Assembly: GCF_020103695.1 (NCBI RefSeq)
Contig: NZ_JAHXBF010000031.1
Coordinates: 56,410-120,409 of the forward strand
Reading direction: 5' to 3'
Origin: Hyalangium versicolor
GTDB lineage: Bacteria > Myxococcota > Myxococcia > Myxococcales > Myxococcaceae
DNA length: 64,000 nucleotides
In this document: piece by piece, positions 51,223 to 60,255 of the stretch
How the letters are laid out: every line of letters starts with the position of its first letter
How positions within the stretch are numbered: the first letter of the stretch is position 1
Made by a program: the position numbers and the translations under genes
The notes under the pieces: generated by a model
The model's input: the letters and a program-made list of their open reading frames with translations, nothing else
What the model was told of the DNA's origin: nothing
Database searches by the model: none

Positions 51223-52419
51223 CTACGCCTGACGGAGCGTGAGGATCGTCACCTCGGCGGGGATGCCGATCCGGAACGGGAGCCAGTGCCCCGTGCCACC
51301 CGAGACATAGAGGTGGCTGTCCTTCTGCTGGTAGCGGCCCAGCATGAATTCGAAGACGAAGCCGAACAGGGGGATGCCCAACAGGGCCACCTGCCCTCCA
51401 TGCGTGTGGCCCGAGAGCGTGAGGTGCGCACCACTCTCAGCGGCATACGGGAAGAAGGACGGGTGGTGGGACAGGCACAGCACCACCTCGTCGGGAGAGG
51501 CCCCCTGGAAGGCCACTTCGGCCGAGCGGCGCATGCGCTGCGCCTTCACGAACGGATTGCGCGTGCCCATCGGGTAGTCGACACCGACGACGCGCAGGCG
51601 CTCGCCGCCGTGCTCGATGACGTGCGACTCGTCCACGAGCAGGCGTACGGGAGCCTCCCGCTTCTTGAGGGATTCATAGCCATCGAGGATGGGCTCCAGG
51701 CCCCGCCAGTGCTCGTGGTTGCCCAGGATGGCCACCATGCCATGAGGCGCCTTGCACGCCGCGAGCGCCGCCATCGTCTCGTCGAGCTGCTCCAGATCAT
51801 CGATGAGGTCGCCCGTCATCACCTGCAGGTGCACGCCGGCCTCGTTCATCGCCTCCACGGCCGCCCGGAGATAGGTGGGGCTGATGAAGGGGCCCACGTG
51901 GATGTCGGTGATCTGACCGATGCGGAAGCCCTCGAGCGCCGCGGGCAGGTGACGCAGCCGCACCTCCATTTCGCGCACCACGAAGCGAGAGATACCACTC
52001 ACCACACCCGCGGAGGCCGTTCCCACGGCCACGAGCGGTACCGCGCGCCCCACGTTCACGAGCAGACTCCGCCGCTCCAGGTCCACCACGCCCGGAGTTC
52101 CCCCCGAAGTCGAGGCAGCGGCGCGACGGCTCTTCCACCATCGATGGATCGCGAAGGGCGAACCGAACACCACGCTGATCAGCGCCGTGACGATCCACAG
52201 CACGGAGAAGATCTTCAGAGGGAGGCCGATGACGGGGATATCGGACCGGAGTCCGAAGCCGAGCGCGACTGGCAGCGCCCACGCCAGGAGCGACAGTGCC
52301 ACCAGCCCTACGAAGGTCCACCGGCGCCAGCCGCTTGCAATCGCGGGCCACAGCCTTCGGAGGGTGACGTAGGCCAGCAGGTTCAGCAGGAGGACGACGA
52401 TGAGTCTGCCGATCAGCAT
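51223..52419 (-). CDS. Membrane-anchored metallophosphoesterase
   Basis: The 398-residue protein has several membrane helices in residues 1-90 (RLIVVLLLNLLAYVTL, FVGLVALSLLAWALPVALG, IFSVLWIVTALISVVFG). A phosphoesterase domain follows with all metal motifs: ITDIHVG, MTGDLIDD, ILGNHEHW, SHHPSFF and LSGHTHGGQ. It resembles YkuE/YaeI-type enzymes that act on lipid-linked phosphates such as UDP-sugar lipids, but the substrate is unproven. It is nine bases from the thioesterase gene, likely the same transcript. Confidence 0.87.
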   Translation of the reverse strand: MLIGRLIVVLLLNLLAYVTLRRLWPAIASGWRRWTFVGLVALSLLAWALPVALGFGLRSDIPVIGLPLKIFSVLWIVTALISVVFGSPFAIHRWWKSRRAAASTSGGTPGVVDLERRSLLVNVGRAVPLVAVGTASAGVVSGISRFVVREMEVRLRHLPAALEGFRIGQITDIHVGPFISPTYLRAAVEAMNEAGVHLQVMTGDLIDDLEQLDETMAALAACKAPHGMVAILGNHEHWRGLEPILDGYESLKKREAPVRLLVDESHVIEHGGERLRVVGVDYPMGTRNPFVKAQRMRRSAEVAFQGASPDEVVLCLSHHPSFFPYAAESGAHLTLSGHTHGGQVALLGIPLFGFVFEFMLGRYQQKDSHLYVSGGTGHWLPFRIGIPAEVTILTLRQA

Positions 52420-52428
52420 GGCGCGCGC

Positions 52429-52836
52429 TCAGAGAAACTTGGTCATCCGGCCCTGGGCGACCAGGACGCCATCGTTCTCGCGGCGGAGGTCCACCTGGAC
52501 GAAGGCCAGGGTGCGCCCGGACTTGAGCACGGTGGCCTCGACGATGACGGTCGAGCCGCCGGGGGCCGGCGAGAACCAGGACACATTGAGGTCCGTGGAG
52601 ACGCCGGGCCGGTAGTCCCGATCCGCGCTCATGATGGCCAGCGTGCCCACCACGTCCACGAGCGTGGCCACGGCGCCACCGTGCAGGGCGCCGCCGATGT
52701 TCTGCACCGCCTCTCCCACAGGCAGGCGGACACGCGCCTTTCCGCCCTCTACCTGCAGAACCTCCATGCCGACCAGCGAGCGGTCATAGCCTTTGCTCCC
52801 GAACCAGCTCAGCCGTTCCTTCAGCTTGTCATCCAT
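52429..52836 (-). CDS. PaaI-type hotdog thioesterase
   Basis: The 135-residue hotdog protein carries the PaaI motif NIGGALHGGAVATLVDVVG (substrate-side His/Gly and the catalytic Asp) and the strand pattern STDLNVSWFSPAPGG. It probably hydrolyses an acyl- or aryl-CoA. It precedes the phosphoesterase gene on the same strand and is divergent from the transhydrogenase gene. Confidence 0.85.
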   Translation of the reverse strand: MDDKLKERLSWFGSKGYDRSLVGMEVLQVEGGKARVRLPVGEAVQNIGGALHGGAVATLVDVVGTLAIMSADRDYRPGVSTDLNVSWFSPAPGGSTVIVEATVLKSGRTLAFVQVDLRRENDGVLVAQGRMTKFL

Positions 52837-52979
52837 GCGCCCCCACCATAACCGGCCTCAGGACGGGATGCTCTCCCACCTGTCCTCTGCCTGATGAAGG
52901 CCGGTTGGATGCACGGCAAGACGTGGCGCGGCCCCCCTGCTCCGGTACAGTGCCTGACAGACTGCTCCAGAGGGAAACG

Positions 52980-54287
52980 ATGCGCTGCTGCCACTACGAC
53001 CACGTGGGAGAAGGCTGCGACAGTGCGTTCACGGTGGACACCTCGCGGATCACCTTCGGCCGAGGGTGTCTGGCGGAGGTAGGAGACCGGGCCCGGGCTC
53101 TGGGAATGAAGCGCGTGGCCCTGTTCTCCGACGAGCGGCTGGCGCGCCTGCCGTACTTCGAGAAGGTGCGCCAGTCCCTGAGCGCGGCGGGGTTGGACGT
53201 GGTCGTCTATACGGACGTGCACGTCGAGCCCACGGACCAGTCCTTCCTGGACGCCGCGCGGTTCGCCTCGGAGGCCCGGCCGGACGGCTATGTGTCCCTG
53301 GGAGGCGGCTCGGTGATCGACACCTGCAAGGGCGCCAACCTCTACGCCACGTACCCGGCGGACTTCCTGACGTATGTGAATGCTCCGGTGGGCGCGGGGC
53401 GCCCGGTGCCTGGACCGCTCAAGCCTCACATCGCCTGCCCCACCACCTCGGGGACAGGGAGCGAAGTCACGGGCATCACCATCTTCGATCTGCTCTCGAT
53501 CCAGGCGAAGACAGGCATTGCCTCGCTCGCGCTGAGGCCCACCGAGGCGCTCATCGATCCCGACTGCACCGAGAGCCTGCCGAGCGAGGTGGTAGCCGCC
53601 AGCGGGTTGGACGTGCTCTCCCACGCGCTGGAGTCCTATACCGCGCGGCCCTACGTGCGCCGCCCTGCCCCGGCCCGGCCGAGCCTGCGCCCCATGAGCC
53701 AGGGAGCCAACCCCTGGAGCGATCTCGGCTGCCGTGAAGCGCTGCGCCTGATGGGCGAGTACCTGGTGCGCGGAGTGACGGATGCGCAGGACCACGAGGC
53801 GCGCGAGCAACTGATGTGGGCCGCCACGCTGGCGGGCATCGCGTTCGGCAACGCCGGCGTGCACGCGCCCCACGGCATGGCCTACGCAGTGGCCGGGCTG
53901 GTGCGGGACTTCCGACCCTCGGGCTACCCTCAACACGAGCCGCTGGTGCCCCACGGAATGGCGGTGATCCTGAACGCTCCGGCGGTGTTCCGTTACACGG
54001 CGGAGTCGAGCCCCGATCGCCACCTGGAGGCCGCGGAGTGGCTGGGCGCGGACGTGCGAGGAGCCACCCCGGGCGACGCGGGCGAGGTGCTCGCGGGGAA
54101 GCTGATCCACCTCATGCGCGCGGTGAGCATCCCCAACGGGCTGACGGGCGTGGGCTACTCCGAGAGCGATCTGGCTCCCCTGACGGAGGGCGCCTTCCCG
54201 CAGCAGCGCTTGCTGCAGAACGCTCCCCGGGAGATGACACGGCCCGTGCTCACGCAACTGTTCCGCCAGGCCCTGAGCTACTGGTAA
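52980..54287 (+). CDS. Iron-containing alcohol dehydrogenase, hydroxyacid-oxoacid transhydrogenase-like
   Basis: The ATG at 52980 follows AGAGGGAAACG; the product is 435 residues. The N-terminus (MRCCHYDHVGEGCDSAFTVD) and motifs SLGGGSVIDTCKGANLYATY and PTTSGTGSEVTGITIFD match the ADHFE1/HOT branch of group III iron dehydrogenases. Metal ligands are visible as Asp in ASGLDVLSHALE with later His in HAPHGMAYAV and PHGMAV. HOT transfers hydride from 4-hydroxybutyrate to 2-oxoglutarate, giving succinate semialdehyde and D-2-hydroxyglutarate. The product would feed the same pool as the gabT locus, though the two loci are 23 kb apart. Confidence 0.88.
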   Translation: MRCCHYDHVGEGCDSAFTVDTSRITFGRGCLAEVGDRARALGMKRVALFSDERLARLPYFEKVRQSLSAAGLDVVVYTDVHVEPTDQSFLDAARFASEARPDGYVSLGGGSVIDTCKGANLYATYPADFLTYVNAPVGAGRPVPGPLKPHIACPTTSGTGSEVTGITIFDLLSIQAKTGIASLALRPTEALIDPDCTESLPSEVVAASGLDVLSHALESYTARPYVRRPAPARPSLRPMSQGANPWSDLGCREALRLMGEYLVRGVTDAQDHEAREQLMWAATLAGIAFGNAGVHAPHGMAYAVAGLVRDFRPSGYPQHEPLVPHGMAVILNAPAVFRYTAESSPDRHLEAAEWLGADVRGATPGDAGEVLAGKLIHLMRAVSIPNGLTGVGYSESDLAPLTEGAFPQQRLLQNAPREMTRPVLTQLFRQALSYW

Positions 54288-54304
54288 CCCCCGCCGAGGC
54301 AACC

Positions 54305-54739
54305 ATGGTGACCGACGCCGAGCCCGCAGATCGCTACCGCTACTTCCTGCCCATCACCACCCGGTGGATGGACAACGATGTCTACGGCCACATCAACAAC
54401 GTCACCTACTACAGCTACTTCGACACGGTCGCGAACCACTACCTCATCCAGGAGGGAGGCTTGAACATCCACTCCAGCCCCGTCATCGCGCTGGTCGTGG
54501 AGTCGCGCTGCTCCTACCGCGTCCCGCTCTCGTACCCGGACCGGCTCCGGGCAGGGCTGCGGGTGAACAAGCTGGGGAACCGCTCGGTGACGTACGGCAT
54601 CGGCATCTTCAAGGAGGGCGAGAGTCAGAGCTCGGCCCACGGGTATTTCGTGCACGTCTTCGTGGACCGCCAGACACGCAAGGCCGTGTCGATGCCCGAG
54701 CGCCTGCGCGCGGCCCTCGAGCGCCTCGTGGTGACTTGA
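54305..54739 (+). CDS. 4HBT/YbgC-like acyl-CoA thioesterase
   Basis: The frame is open from 53816, but the ATG at 54305 follows CGAGGCAACC and starts 17 bases after the upstream stop. The 144-residue hotdog protein has RWMDNDVYGHINNVTYYSYF, with the catalytic Asp/His pair of the 4-hydroxybenzoyl-CoA thioesterase family. It is co-oriented with the transhydrogenase and probably in the same operon. Confidence 0.87.
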   Translation: MVTDAEPADRYRYFLPITTRWMDNDVYGHINNVTYYSYFDTVANHYLIQEGGLNIHSSPVIALVVESRCSYRVPLSYPDRLRAGLRVNKLGNRSVTYGIGIFKEGESQSSAHGYFVHVFVDRQTRKAVSMPERLRAALERLVVT

Positions 54740-54805
54740 GCGCGAAGTCTTGAAACGCATCAAGGGCTGGAGCATCTCTCCGCCCGTCTACGGAGGAGTC
54801 ACGAC

Positions 54806-55600
54806 ATGGATCTGGGTCTTGAGGGAAAGACGGCATTGGTGACGGGCTCGACGGCGGGTATCGGTCTGTCCGCGGCGATAGGACTGGCGCGCGAGGGAGC
54901 ACATGTCATCCTGAACGGGCGCCAGGAGCAGCGCATCGAGCGCGCGAAGCAGGAGCTCCTCAAGGCGGTGCCCGGAGCGAAGGTGTCCGGCGTGGCCGCG
55001 GACTTCTCGAGCGCCAAGGGAGCCGAGGCGGTCACGAAGGCCTTCCCGGACGTGGATGTGCTGGTGAACAACGTGGGCATCTTCGAGCCCAAGGCGTTCG
55101 AGCAGATCCCCGATGAGGACTGGCAGCGCTTCTTCGAGATCAACGTGATGAGCGGGGTGCGGCTGAGCCGCTTCTACTTCCCGAAGATGCGCGCGAAGGG
55201 CTGGGGACGCATCATCTTCGTGTCGAGCGAGTCCGCGGTGCAGATCCCCTCGGAGATGATCCACTACGGCATGACGAAGACGGCCCAGGTGTCGATCGCG
55301 CGCGGGATCGCGGAGCTGACCACGGGGACCGGGGTGACGGTGAACACGGTGCTGCCGGGTCCGACGTTCTCCGAGGGCGTGGGGCAGTTCGTCTCGGATC
55401 TGGCGAAGACGCAGGGCATCGACACGAAGACGGCCGAGCGTGACTTCTTCATCAACGCCCGGCCCACCTCGATCATGAAGCGCTTCGCCTCCACCGAGGA
55501 GATCGCGAACCTGATCGTCTACGTGGCCAGCACGAAGTCCTCGGCCACCAACGGCGCGTCCCTGCGCGTGGATGGCGGCGTGGTGCGCGCCATCCTCTGA
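54806..55600 (+). CDS. SDR-family oxidoreductase (FabG-like)
   Basis: The 264-residue protein starts at an ATG behind GGAGGAGTCACG. The cofactor motif TGSTAGIGLSA, NNVGI, Ser in IFVSSESAVQIP and the YGMTK catalytic pair are intact; there is a late insertion (TQGIDTKTAERDFFINARP) seen in a subgroup of SDRs. The reaction is NAD(P)-dependent oxidoreduction of a hydroxyl or keto group. Substrate unknown. It ends 10 bases before the convergent FHA gene. Confidence 0.88.
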   Translation: MDLGLEGKTALVTGSTAGIGLSAAIGLAREGAHVILNGRQEQRIERAKQELLKAVPGAKVSGVAADFSSAKGAEAVTKAFPDVDVLVNNVGIFEPKAFEQIPDEDWQRFFEINVMSGVRLSRFYFPKMRAKGWGRIIFVSSESAVQIPSEMIHYGMTKTAQVSIARGIAELTTGTGVTVNTVLPGPTFSEGVGQFVSDLAKTQGIDTKTAERDFFINARPTSIMKRFASTEEIANLIVYVASTKSSATNGASLRVDGGVVRAIL

Positions 55601-55610
55601 GTAGCGCGGC

Positions 55611-56258
55611 TCAGGCGGCGTCTCGGGACTTCCGGAGTAGCCGCTGGATGTACTCCCAGGCGAACGTCACCTCCCGGAGCCGCTGCTCGGCCTGGGAGCG
55701 CAGCTCGGTGCCGAGGCGCGCCAGCTTGTCCGGCTGGCACTCCTCGGTCCGGGCCTGATACGCGGCTCGGGCCTGCTCCAGGGTGCCGGGCTGCTCGAAG
55801 CCGAGCAGCGTCCAGAACAACTGCGCCTGGGAGAACCGCATGTCCGTGGGCTGCTCCTCCACGACGGGGCGCTCCGTGAGCGGAGACGCCTCGGAGGCAG
55901 GCGGAGGAGTCACACGCTGAGGGCGCTCGCCATGCACTCGTGGAGTGGCCGCGCTCACCCCTCCGCTCAAGGACCGGACCATCAAGAGGTATGGACCGAC
56001 GCGCAACTCGTCATCCGCCGTCATCACCGTGGGCTGGACCACGAGCTCCCCGTTGAGCCAGGTGCCATTGGTCGACCCCTCGTCCAGGACGATGACGCCC
56101 CCCTCGATGGCCACCAGCCGACAGTGGATGCCCGACACCGTGTCGTCCTTGAGGACGAGGTGACACTTCTTCGACCGGCCTACGAAGATCTCTCGGCTGG
56201 ACAAGGTCCCCTTCGTCGGAACCCGGGTCCCACCCAACACCACTGCAATGCTGAACAC
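55611..56258 (-). CDS. FHA-domain protein with degenerate J-domain
   Basis: The frame is open to 56354, but the GTG at 56258 (VFSIAVVLGGTRV) has TGGAG five bases upstream and gives 215 residues. Residues about 10-90 are an FHA phosphothreonine-binding domain (IFVGRSKKCHLVL, VSGIHCRL, STNGTWLNG). A linker leads to about 70 C-terminal residues that look like a J-domain: helix I FSQAQLFWTLLGFEQPG, helix II AYQARTEE, then QPDKLARLG where DnaJ has HPDK, and helix III QAEQRLREVTFAWEYIQ. With His lost from HPD, it should not stimulate DnaK. It is divergent from the FHA-sigma-54 activator gene. Confidence 0.8.
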   Translation of the reverse strand: MFSIAVVLGGTRVPTKGTLSSREIFVGRSKKCHLVLKDDTVSGIHCRLVAIEGGVIVLDEGSTNGTWLNGELVVQPTVMTADDELRVGPYLLMVRSLSGGVSAATPRVHGERPQRVTPPPASEASPLTERPVVEEQPTDMRFSQAQLFWTLLGFEQPGTLEQARAAYQARTEECQPDKLARLGTELRSQAEQRLREVTFAWEYIQRLLRKSRDAA

Positions 56259-56417
56259 GTTTGCTCCAGGCTCTCCCGCGTGGGGGCACCAGCGGGATTC
56301 TTCCCCCTTCGCCTGCCAAGGCACCGAGCGTGCCAACCTGCCAGGCAGGGGCAAACGTCAATTAATTCAACCTCTTGGGTATTCTCCTTCACTCCTGACG
56401 GGCGGCAGCCACGCCAA

Positions 56418-56447
56418 CCTGTCAGAACTGCTATCAGTACTGACAGG
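56418..56447. promoter_or_regulatory. 13-bp inverted repeat between divergent FHA genes
   Basis: CCTGTCAGAACTG (56418-56430) and CAGTACTGACAGG (56435-56447) are reverse complements except for one position and are separated by CTAT. The site lies 23 bases before the activator gene start and 160 bases upstream of the FHA-J gene start. It is a good candidate for an autoregulatory operator. Confidence 0.5.
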
Positions 56448-56470
56448 CAGCCGATGCCTCTTGGGGCCCC

Positions 56471-58078
56471 ATGACGAGCAGCGATGAGCCGAAGGCAGGG
56501 CGGGAGGCCGAAGCGCCCGAGTTGGACGATGAGGCGGTGTCAGGCCCCTCCCTGAGCCGGACGAGCTTCATTCCCCTGCCCCCGTCGATCCAGGACACAC
56601 CCGCGATCCCGGCGGTGACGAGGCGGGACCGGCTGCGCAGCGTGCCCACCCCTCCCCCGCCCGAGCCGCCACGGCCCTACCCCGAGCCCAAGGCGCTGCG
56701 AGTCCAACGCGAGGGCGTGCCGGATCTGATCGTCCCGCTGTATCCGGATCGCTCCTACGTGTTTGGACGGGCACCGGAGTCGACAGTGGTATTCCCTCAC
56801 GACGCCGTGTCCCGCCAGCATGGACGGCTGTCATTCCGCGAGGACCACCGGTGGGTGTACCGGGATCTGAACTCGCGCAACCACAGCTTCCTGGGCGAGG
56901 TGGAGTACCCGTTCCAGGGGGATGAGCGGGAGTACTTCCAGGTGATGAGTGCGTTACAGGACTGGGTCGTGGAGCCGGGCAACGTGATTTTGCTGGGCAA
57001 CGGGCGGAGCCGCATCACGCTGCTGGCCGAGGTGCCTGACGGGTTGGTGGCGGGGCCGCGGCCTCGGCAACAGGGCTCGGCGGCGGCGATGCAGCTCGAG
57101 CGATCGATCAACATCTGCGCCCGGCACCAATTGCCGGTGTTCATCCTGGGCAAGTCGGGGACGGGCAAGACGTTCATCGCCCGGGAGATCCACAGCCGGA
57201 GCCGGGCGGACGGGAACTTCGTCATCCTCAACTGTGGTCGGCTGCCGCAGGACCCGAGCATGCTGCACAGCGAGTTGCTGGGGCACGTGAAGGGAGCCTT
57301 CACGGGGGCGGCCTTCGCGCGGGTGGGCAAGTTCTACGTGGCCAACGGGGGCACGCTCTTCCTGGACGAGGTGGAGTTCCTTCCGCCGGCGGCGCAGGAC
57401 TTCCTGGTGGATATTTTGGAGGGCACGGGCAGCCTGGCGCCGCTGGGAGCGGCACCGGACTTGAGAGAGCCTCCGCCGCGCTTCCGGCTGATCTCGGCCT
57501 CGAAGACGCCGCTGCAGCAGACGGGGCTGCGGCCGGACCTGGCGCAGCGGCTGGCCACGGGAGACGTGATCGTTCTGCCGACGCTGGAGGAGCGGCGCGA
57601 GGACATTCCGAACCTGGTGGAGGACTTCCTGCACCGGTTGAAGACGGAGCAGCAGTACGACGCGGCGTTCACCAGCGACGCGATCGCCTACCTGCAGCAG
57701 GTGGACTGGCCGGGGCAGATTCGAGAGCTGGAGACCACGGTGAAGGCGGTGGTGGCGCGCGAGGTGGCCGCGAGCGCCATCGATGGGGTGGGCTCGTTGA
57801 GGATGGTGATCAGCGTGGAGGCGGTGAAGGCGTACCTGTCCCAGCGGCAGCTGGGGTTTGGCACGGCGGTCGCGGAGCCTGCGGCCAGTACGCGGGCTTC
57901 GAATGTGACGACCTCCATGCCCGTCCCCGCGGGGCTCAAGCGCCCCAGCGCCCTGACGGAGGCGGAACTCCGGGCGGCGTTGGAGAAGCACCAGGGGAAC
58001 AAGACGCGAGCCGCACAGGAGCTGGGGATCGCGCTCAACACTCTCAAGGACCGGATGAAGAAGCTCGGGATCTCGTGA
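56471..58078 (+). CDS. FHA-domain sigma-54-dependent activator
   Basis: The 535-residue protein has a Pro-rich N-terminus, an FHA domain (about 75-175: SYVFGRAPESTVVFPHDAVS, RQHGRLSF), and a sigma-54 AAA activator domain. The latter has Walker A GKSGTGKTF, GAFTGA loop in VKGAFTGAAF (contacts sigma-54), Walker B GGTLFLDEVEF, and PGQIRELE. A Fis-type HTH (NKTRAAQELGIALNTLKDRM) ends it. It should activate sigma-54 promoters in response to Ser/Thr phosphorylation sensed by FHA, a myxobacterial speciality. The ribosome site is weak. Its 3' end overlaps the convergent TIGR02757 gene by 35 bases. Confidence 0.9.
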   Translation: MTSSDEPKAGREAEAPELDDEAVSGPSLSRTSFIPLPPSIQDTPAIPAVTRRDRLRSVPTPPPPEPPRPYPEPKALRVQREGVPDLIVPLYPDRSYVFGRAPESTVVFPHDAVSRQHGRLSFREDHRWVYRDLNSRNHSFLGEVEYPFQGDEREYFQVMSALQDWVVEPGNVILLGNGRSRITLLAEVPDGLVAGPRPRQQGSAAAMQLERSINICARHQLPVFILGKSGTGKTFIAREIHSRSRADGNFVILNCGRLPQDPSMLHSELLGHVKGAFTGAAFARVGKFYVANGGTLFLDEVEFLPPAAQDFLVDILEGTGSLAPLGAAPDLREPPPRFRLISASKTPLQQTGLRPDLAQRLATGDVIVLPTLEERREDIPNLVEDFLHRLKTEQQYDAAFTSDAIAYLQQVDWPGQIRELETTVKAVVAREVAASAIDGVGSLRMVISVEAVKAYLSQRQLGFGTAVAEPAASTRASNVTTSMPVPAGLKRPSALTEAELRAALEKHQGNKTRAAQELGIALNTLKDRMKKLGIS

Positions 58079-58976
58079 GGCGCGGCCCGACGGAGCAGGC
58101 GGACAGCAACTGGCACTTCGCGCAGTTGTCCGCCACGGGTTTCGCGGGACAGACACCGCTCATGCCGTAGTGGCAGAGCGCGAAGTCGTAGCGCACGGGA
58201 TCCGCCGCATCCAGGCGCCGCAGCGAGGTGGTCACATCCTCGGCCGTGCGCCAGCTCAAGTCATTGCGCTGAGTCAATCCCAGGTGCTTCGCAATGCGCC
58301 CGATGTGCGTGTCCAACGGGATGACCAACGCCGAGGCGGGCACGCGCTTCCAGATGCCGAAGTCCACCGCATCCGGTCCGCGCACCATCCAGCGCAGGTA
58401 CAGGTTGAGCCGCTTCGCCGCTCCCGGACCCAGCGGTGACGGTAGCAGGTGGTGCAGCCCTCGCTCCTTGCCGAGCACCCGCCGCAGTTCGCCCATCGGC
58501 ACATCCCGCAGTGCCGCCGTGAAGTCGCTCAGGGCGCCATGCATCGAGCCATGCGCCTCCCAGACGCGAACGAAGAGCGCCTCCAGGCTCCCCTGCTCAC
58601 GCAGCGCCTTCCCCATGCCCAGCAGCAACACCGCCACGTCCGTGCCGACGTTGAACCGGTACACGAACCCGTGCAGCAGCTCGCGCGCTCCGGGCACGTC
58701 CAGTTGCCGCACGAAAGCGGCCGGAGAGGCCCCCATATGCCGCAACAACCCGTCCACCTTGGGCCGGAACAGGTCCGCCCGCCCGTACGCGAGCGCCGCT
58801 CCCAGCAATGCACTCACCTCGATATCCCGGGGATCCGAATACCGGTGCGGGAACTCCACGGGATCGAACGCGATGCGCGAGCGCGTGTCCGTTGACGCCA
58901 GGAAGGACTCCAGAAGGGGGCGCAGGCGCTCCGCCGCCTTTACCGAAAGCCCTCCGCTCTGTGAACGCCTGCTCAC
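58044..58976 (-). CDS. TIGR02757 (DUF2400) family protein
   Basis: The frame runs to 59033, but the GTG at 58976 follows GGAGGCGGAAGC and gives 310 residues. The family pattern is clear: DPVEFPHRYSDPRDIEVSAL, GKERGLHHLLPSPLGPGA, RLNLYLRWMVRGPDAVDFG, and ALVIPLDTHIGRIAKHLGLT. A C-terminal Cys cluster (CHYGMSGVCPAKPVADNCAK and CQLLSAC) suggests an iron-sulfur site like that of HhH DNA glycosylases. No activity is established. Its 3' end lies inside the end of the activator gene. Confidence 0.85.
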   Translation of the reverse strand: MSRRSQSGGLSVKAAERLRPLLESFLASTDTRSRIAFDPVEFPHRYSDPRDIEVSALLGAALAYGRADLFRPKVDGLLRHMGASPAAFVRQLDVPGARELLHGFVYRFNVGTDVAVLLLGMGKALREQGSLEALFVRVWEAHGSMHGALSDFTAALRDVPMGELRRVLGKERGLHHLLPSPLGPGAAKRLNLYLRWMVRGPDAVDFGIWKRVPASALVIPLDTHIGRIAKHLGLTQRNDLSWRTAEDVTTSLRRLDAADPVRYDFALCHYGMSGVCPAKPVADNCAKCQLLSACSVGPRLTRSRASSSGP

Positions 58977-59402
58977 GCTTCCGCCTCCAGACTCGCGCCA
59001 CCAGCGTGCGCAGGAACATCCGCACGAGTCCACATGCTTCCTCCCGCTCTCACTCCCGTGAATTGTGCCGGACGAGGTCCACTGGGAGTGCAGTATTGCT
59101 CCCCTCCAGTTGCCGCTTCAGCAGGTTCTGGGGCTTGGGCTCATGAATCGGGATGAAGAGTTCCAGACTTCGCCGGTACCAGGATTCAGACTCACCGAAG
59201 CACCCGACTGGAGACGAACTGCAGAAAGCGCGGGACGTCATACCGCGCCCCAATGTCGTGATGGCTCCCTGCAACTGCTGCGCAACTAGACGCTTGGCAT
59301 GAGGCAATAGCCGCGCAGGAGAGACTCAAACTTTGAGGGACACCAAGGGTACAAGACGAGGCATCTGGAGTTCTGTTGCTGGGTGCGATGAGGGAGAAAG
59401 AA
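58977..59402. other. 426-bp intergenic stretch without convincing gene
   Basis: Two overlapping open frames of 74-85 codons exist (59065-59289 plus, 59050-59307 minus), but neither has a ribosome site or recognisable domain. The base composition is less GC-biased than in neighbouring genes. The promoter of the lipoprotein gene at 59403 must lie near its right end. Confidence 0.5.
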
Positions 59403-60029
59403 ATGATCAAGGTATGTGCGCTTGCGCTTGCAGCGATGCTGACCGGCTGTGCCGCGCCCGCTGCCTCCTGGAAGGGAGAGGTGAAGTGGCCGGAGACCGA
59501 GCAAGACGAGCAATCGGTCAAGACCGTCATCCCGCTCACGGAAGCAGGAGCCGCGCTCGCTGCGGCAGCCGCCATCCGCGAGATGGTGAGAACCAATACG
59601 GATCCTAGACTCTTCTGGGGATGCTCCAGTCCCGAACAAGGAATGGATGTCGCCGTCTTCACGGGCCCGACGCCGGGCTTGTATTACGTAGTGTTGGACG
59701 AGCACTTCAATCGATGCGGCGGCCCGCGCGGGCGGGTACTCGACTGGGACTACGTGTACGCAGTCACCCCCCAAGGTGAGGTAGTGGAGAAGGCCCCACC
59801 ACCCCGAGCCGAACCGCTTCCGGCCGAGCCCGAGCCCTATCGCTCAAGCGCTCCTTCGCCCGAGCCAGCCCCCTCACCTGCCGTTCCCCAACCGGACACG
59901 GGCACCGGTACGCCCGCGTCGGCGCCACCACCGGCCTCTTCTCCTCCGACCGCGCCAGCCCCTACGCCTGCGCCTGTTCCTTCTCCAGCGCCACCGCCAC
60001 CTCCCCCACCACCCGCTGCGCCGGGGTGA
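59403..60029 (+). CDS. Lipoprotein with proline-rich tail
   Basis: The ATG at 59403 follows GAGGGAGAAAG; the product is 208 residues. The lipoprotein signal is IKVCALALAAMLTGCAAP (lipobox LTGC). The globular part (about 20-125) contains two further Cys (FWGCSSP, NRCGGPRG) and ends with DWDYVYAVTPQG. The last about 75 residues are Pro/Ala/Ser repeats (PAPTPAPVPSPAPPPPPPPP), a typical extended spacer or cell-wall-spanning tail. Function unknown. Confidence 0.75.
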   Translation: MIKVCALALAAMLTGCAAPAASWKGEVKWPETEQDEQSVKTVIPLTEAGAALAAAAAIREMVRTNTDPRLFWGCSSPEQGMDVAVFTGPTPGLYYVVLDEHFNRCGGPRGRVLDWDYVYAVTPQGEVVEKAPPPRAEPLPAEPEPYRSSAPSPEPAPSPAVPQPDTGTGTPASAPPPASSPPTAPAPTPAPVPSPAPPPPPPPPAAPG

Positions 60030-60196
60030 GTGCTTACGCCCACAGTCACTCCAAGAAAACTGGAGTCTGCAAGCCCCCGCTCCGGGAGGAACAGGCTCCC
60101 GTGAGAAGAGACTCAACAGAGCGTCAGCCATCGGCATTCGCAGCAGACGGCCTCCGCGCATCTGGCATACATGCCCCCTGCGAGTGGATGCAGAAA

Positions 60197-60230
60197 GGCC
60201 CCGCGTCCCCTCCTTCGGGAACGCGGGGCC
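60197..60230 (-). terminator. Terminator of the minus-strand gene ending at 60256
   Basis: A GC-rich stem (GGCCCCGCGT 60197-60206 with ACGCGGGGCC 60221-60230, extended by CCC/GGG with one bulge) is followed on the minus strand by CTTTCTG. It lies 26 bases beyond the stop codon. Confidence 0.65.
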
Positions 60231-60255
60231 CTGACTCACCTCTTCAACACGACGA

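Noticed and set aside
51109..52851. 580-codon plus-strand frame
   Set aside because: Antisense of the phosphoesterase and thioesterase genes, both of which have intact catalytic motifs.
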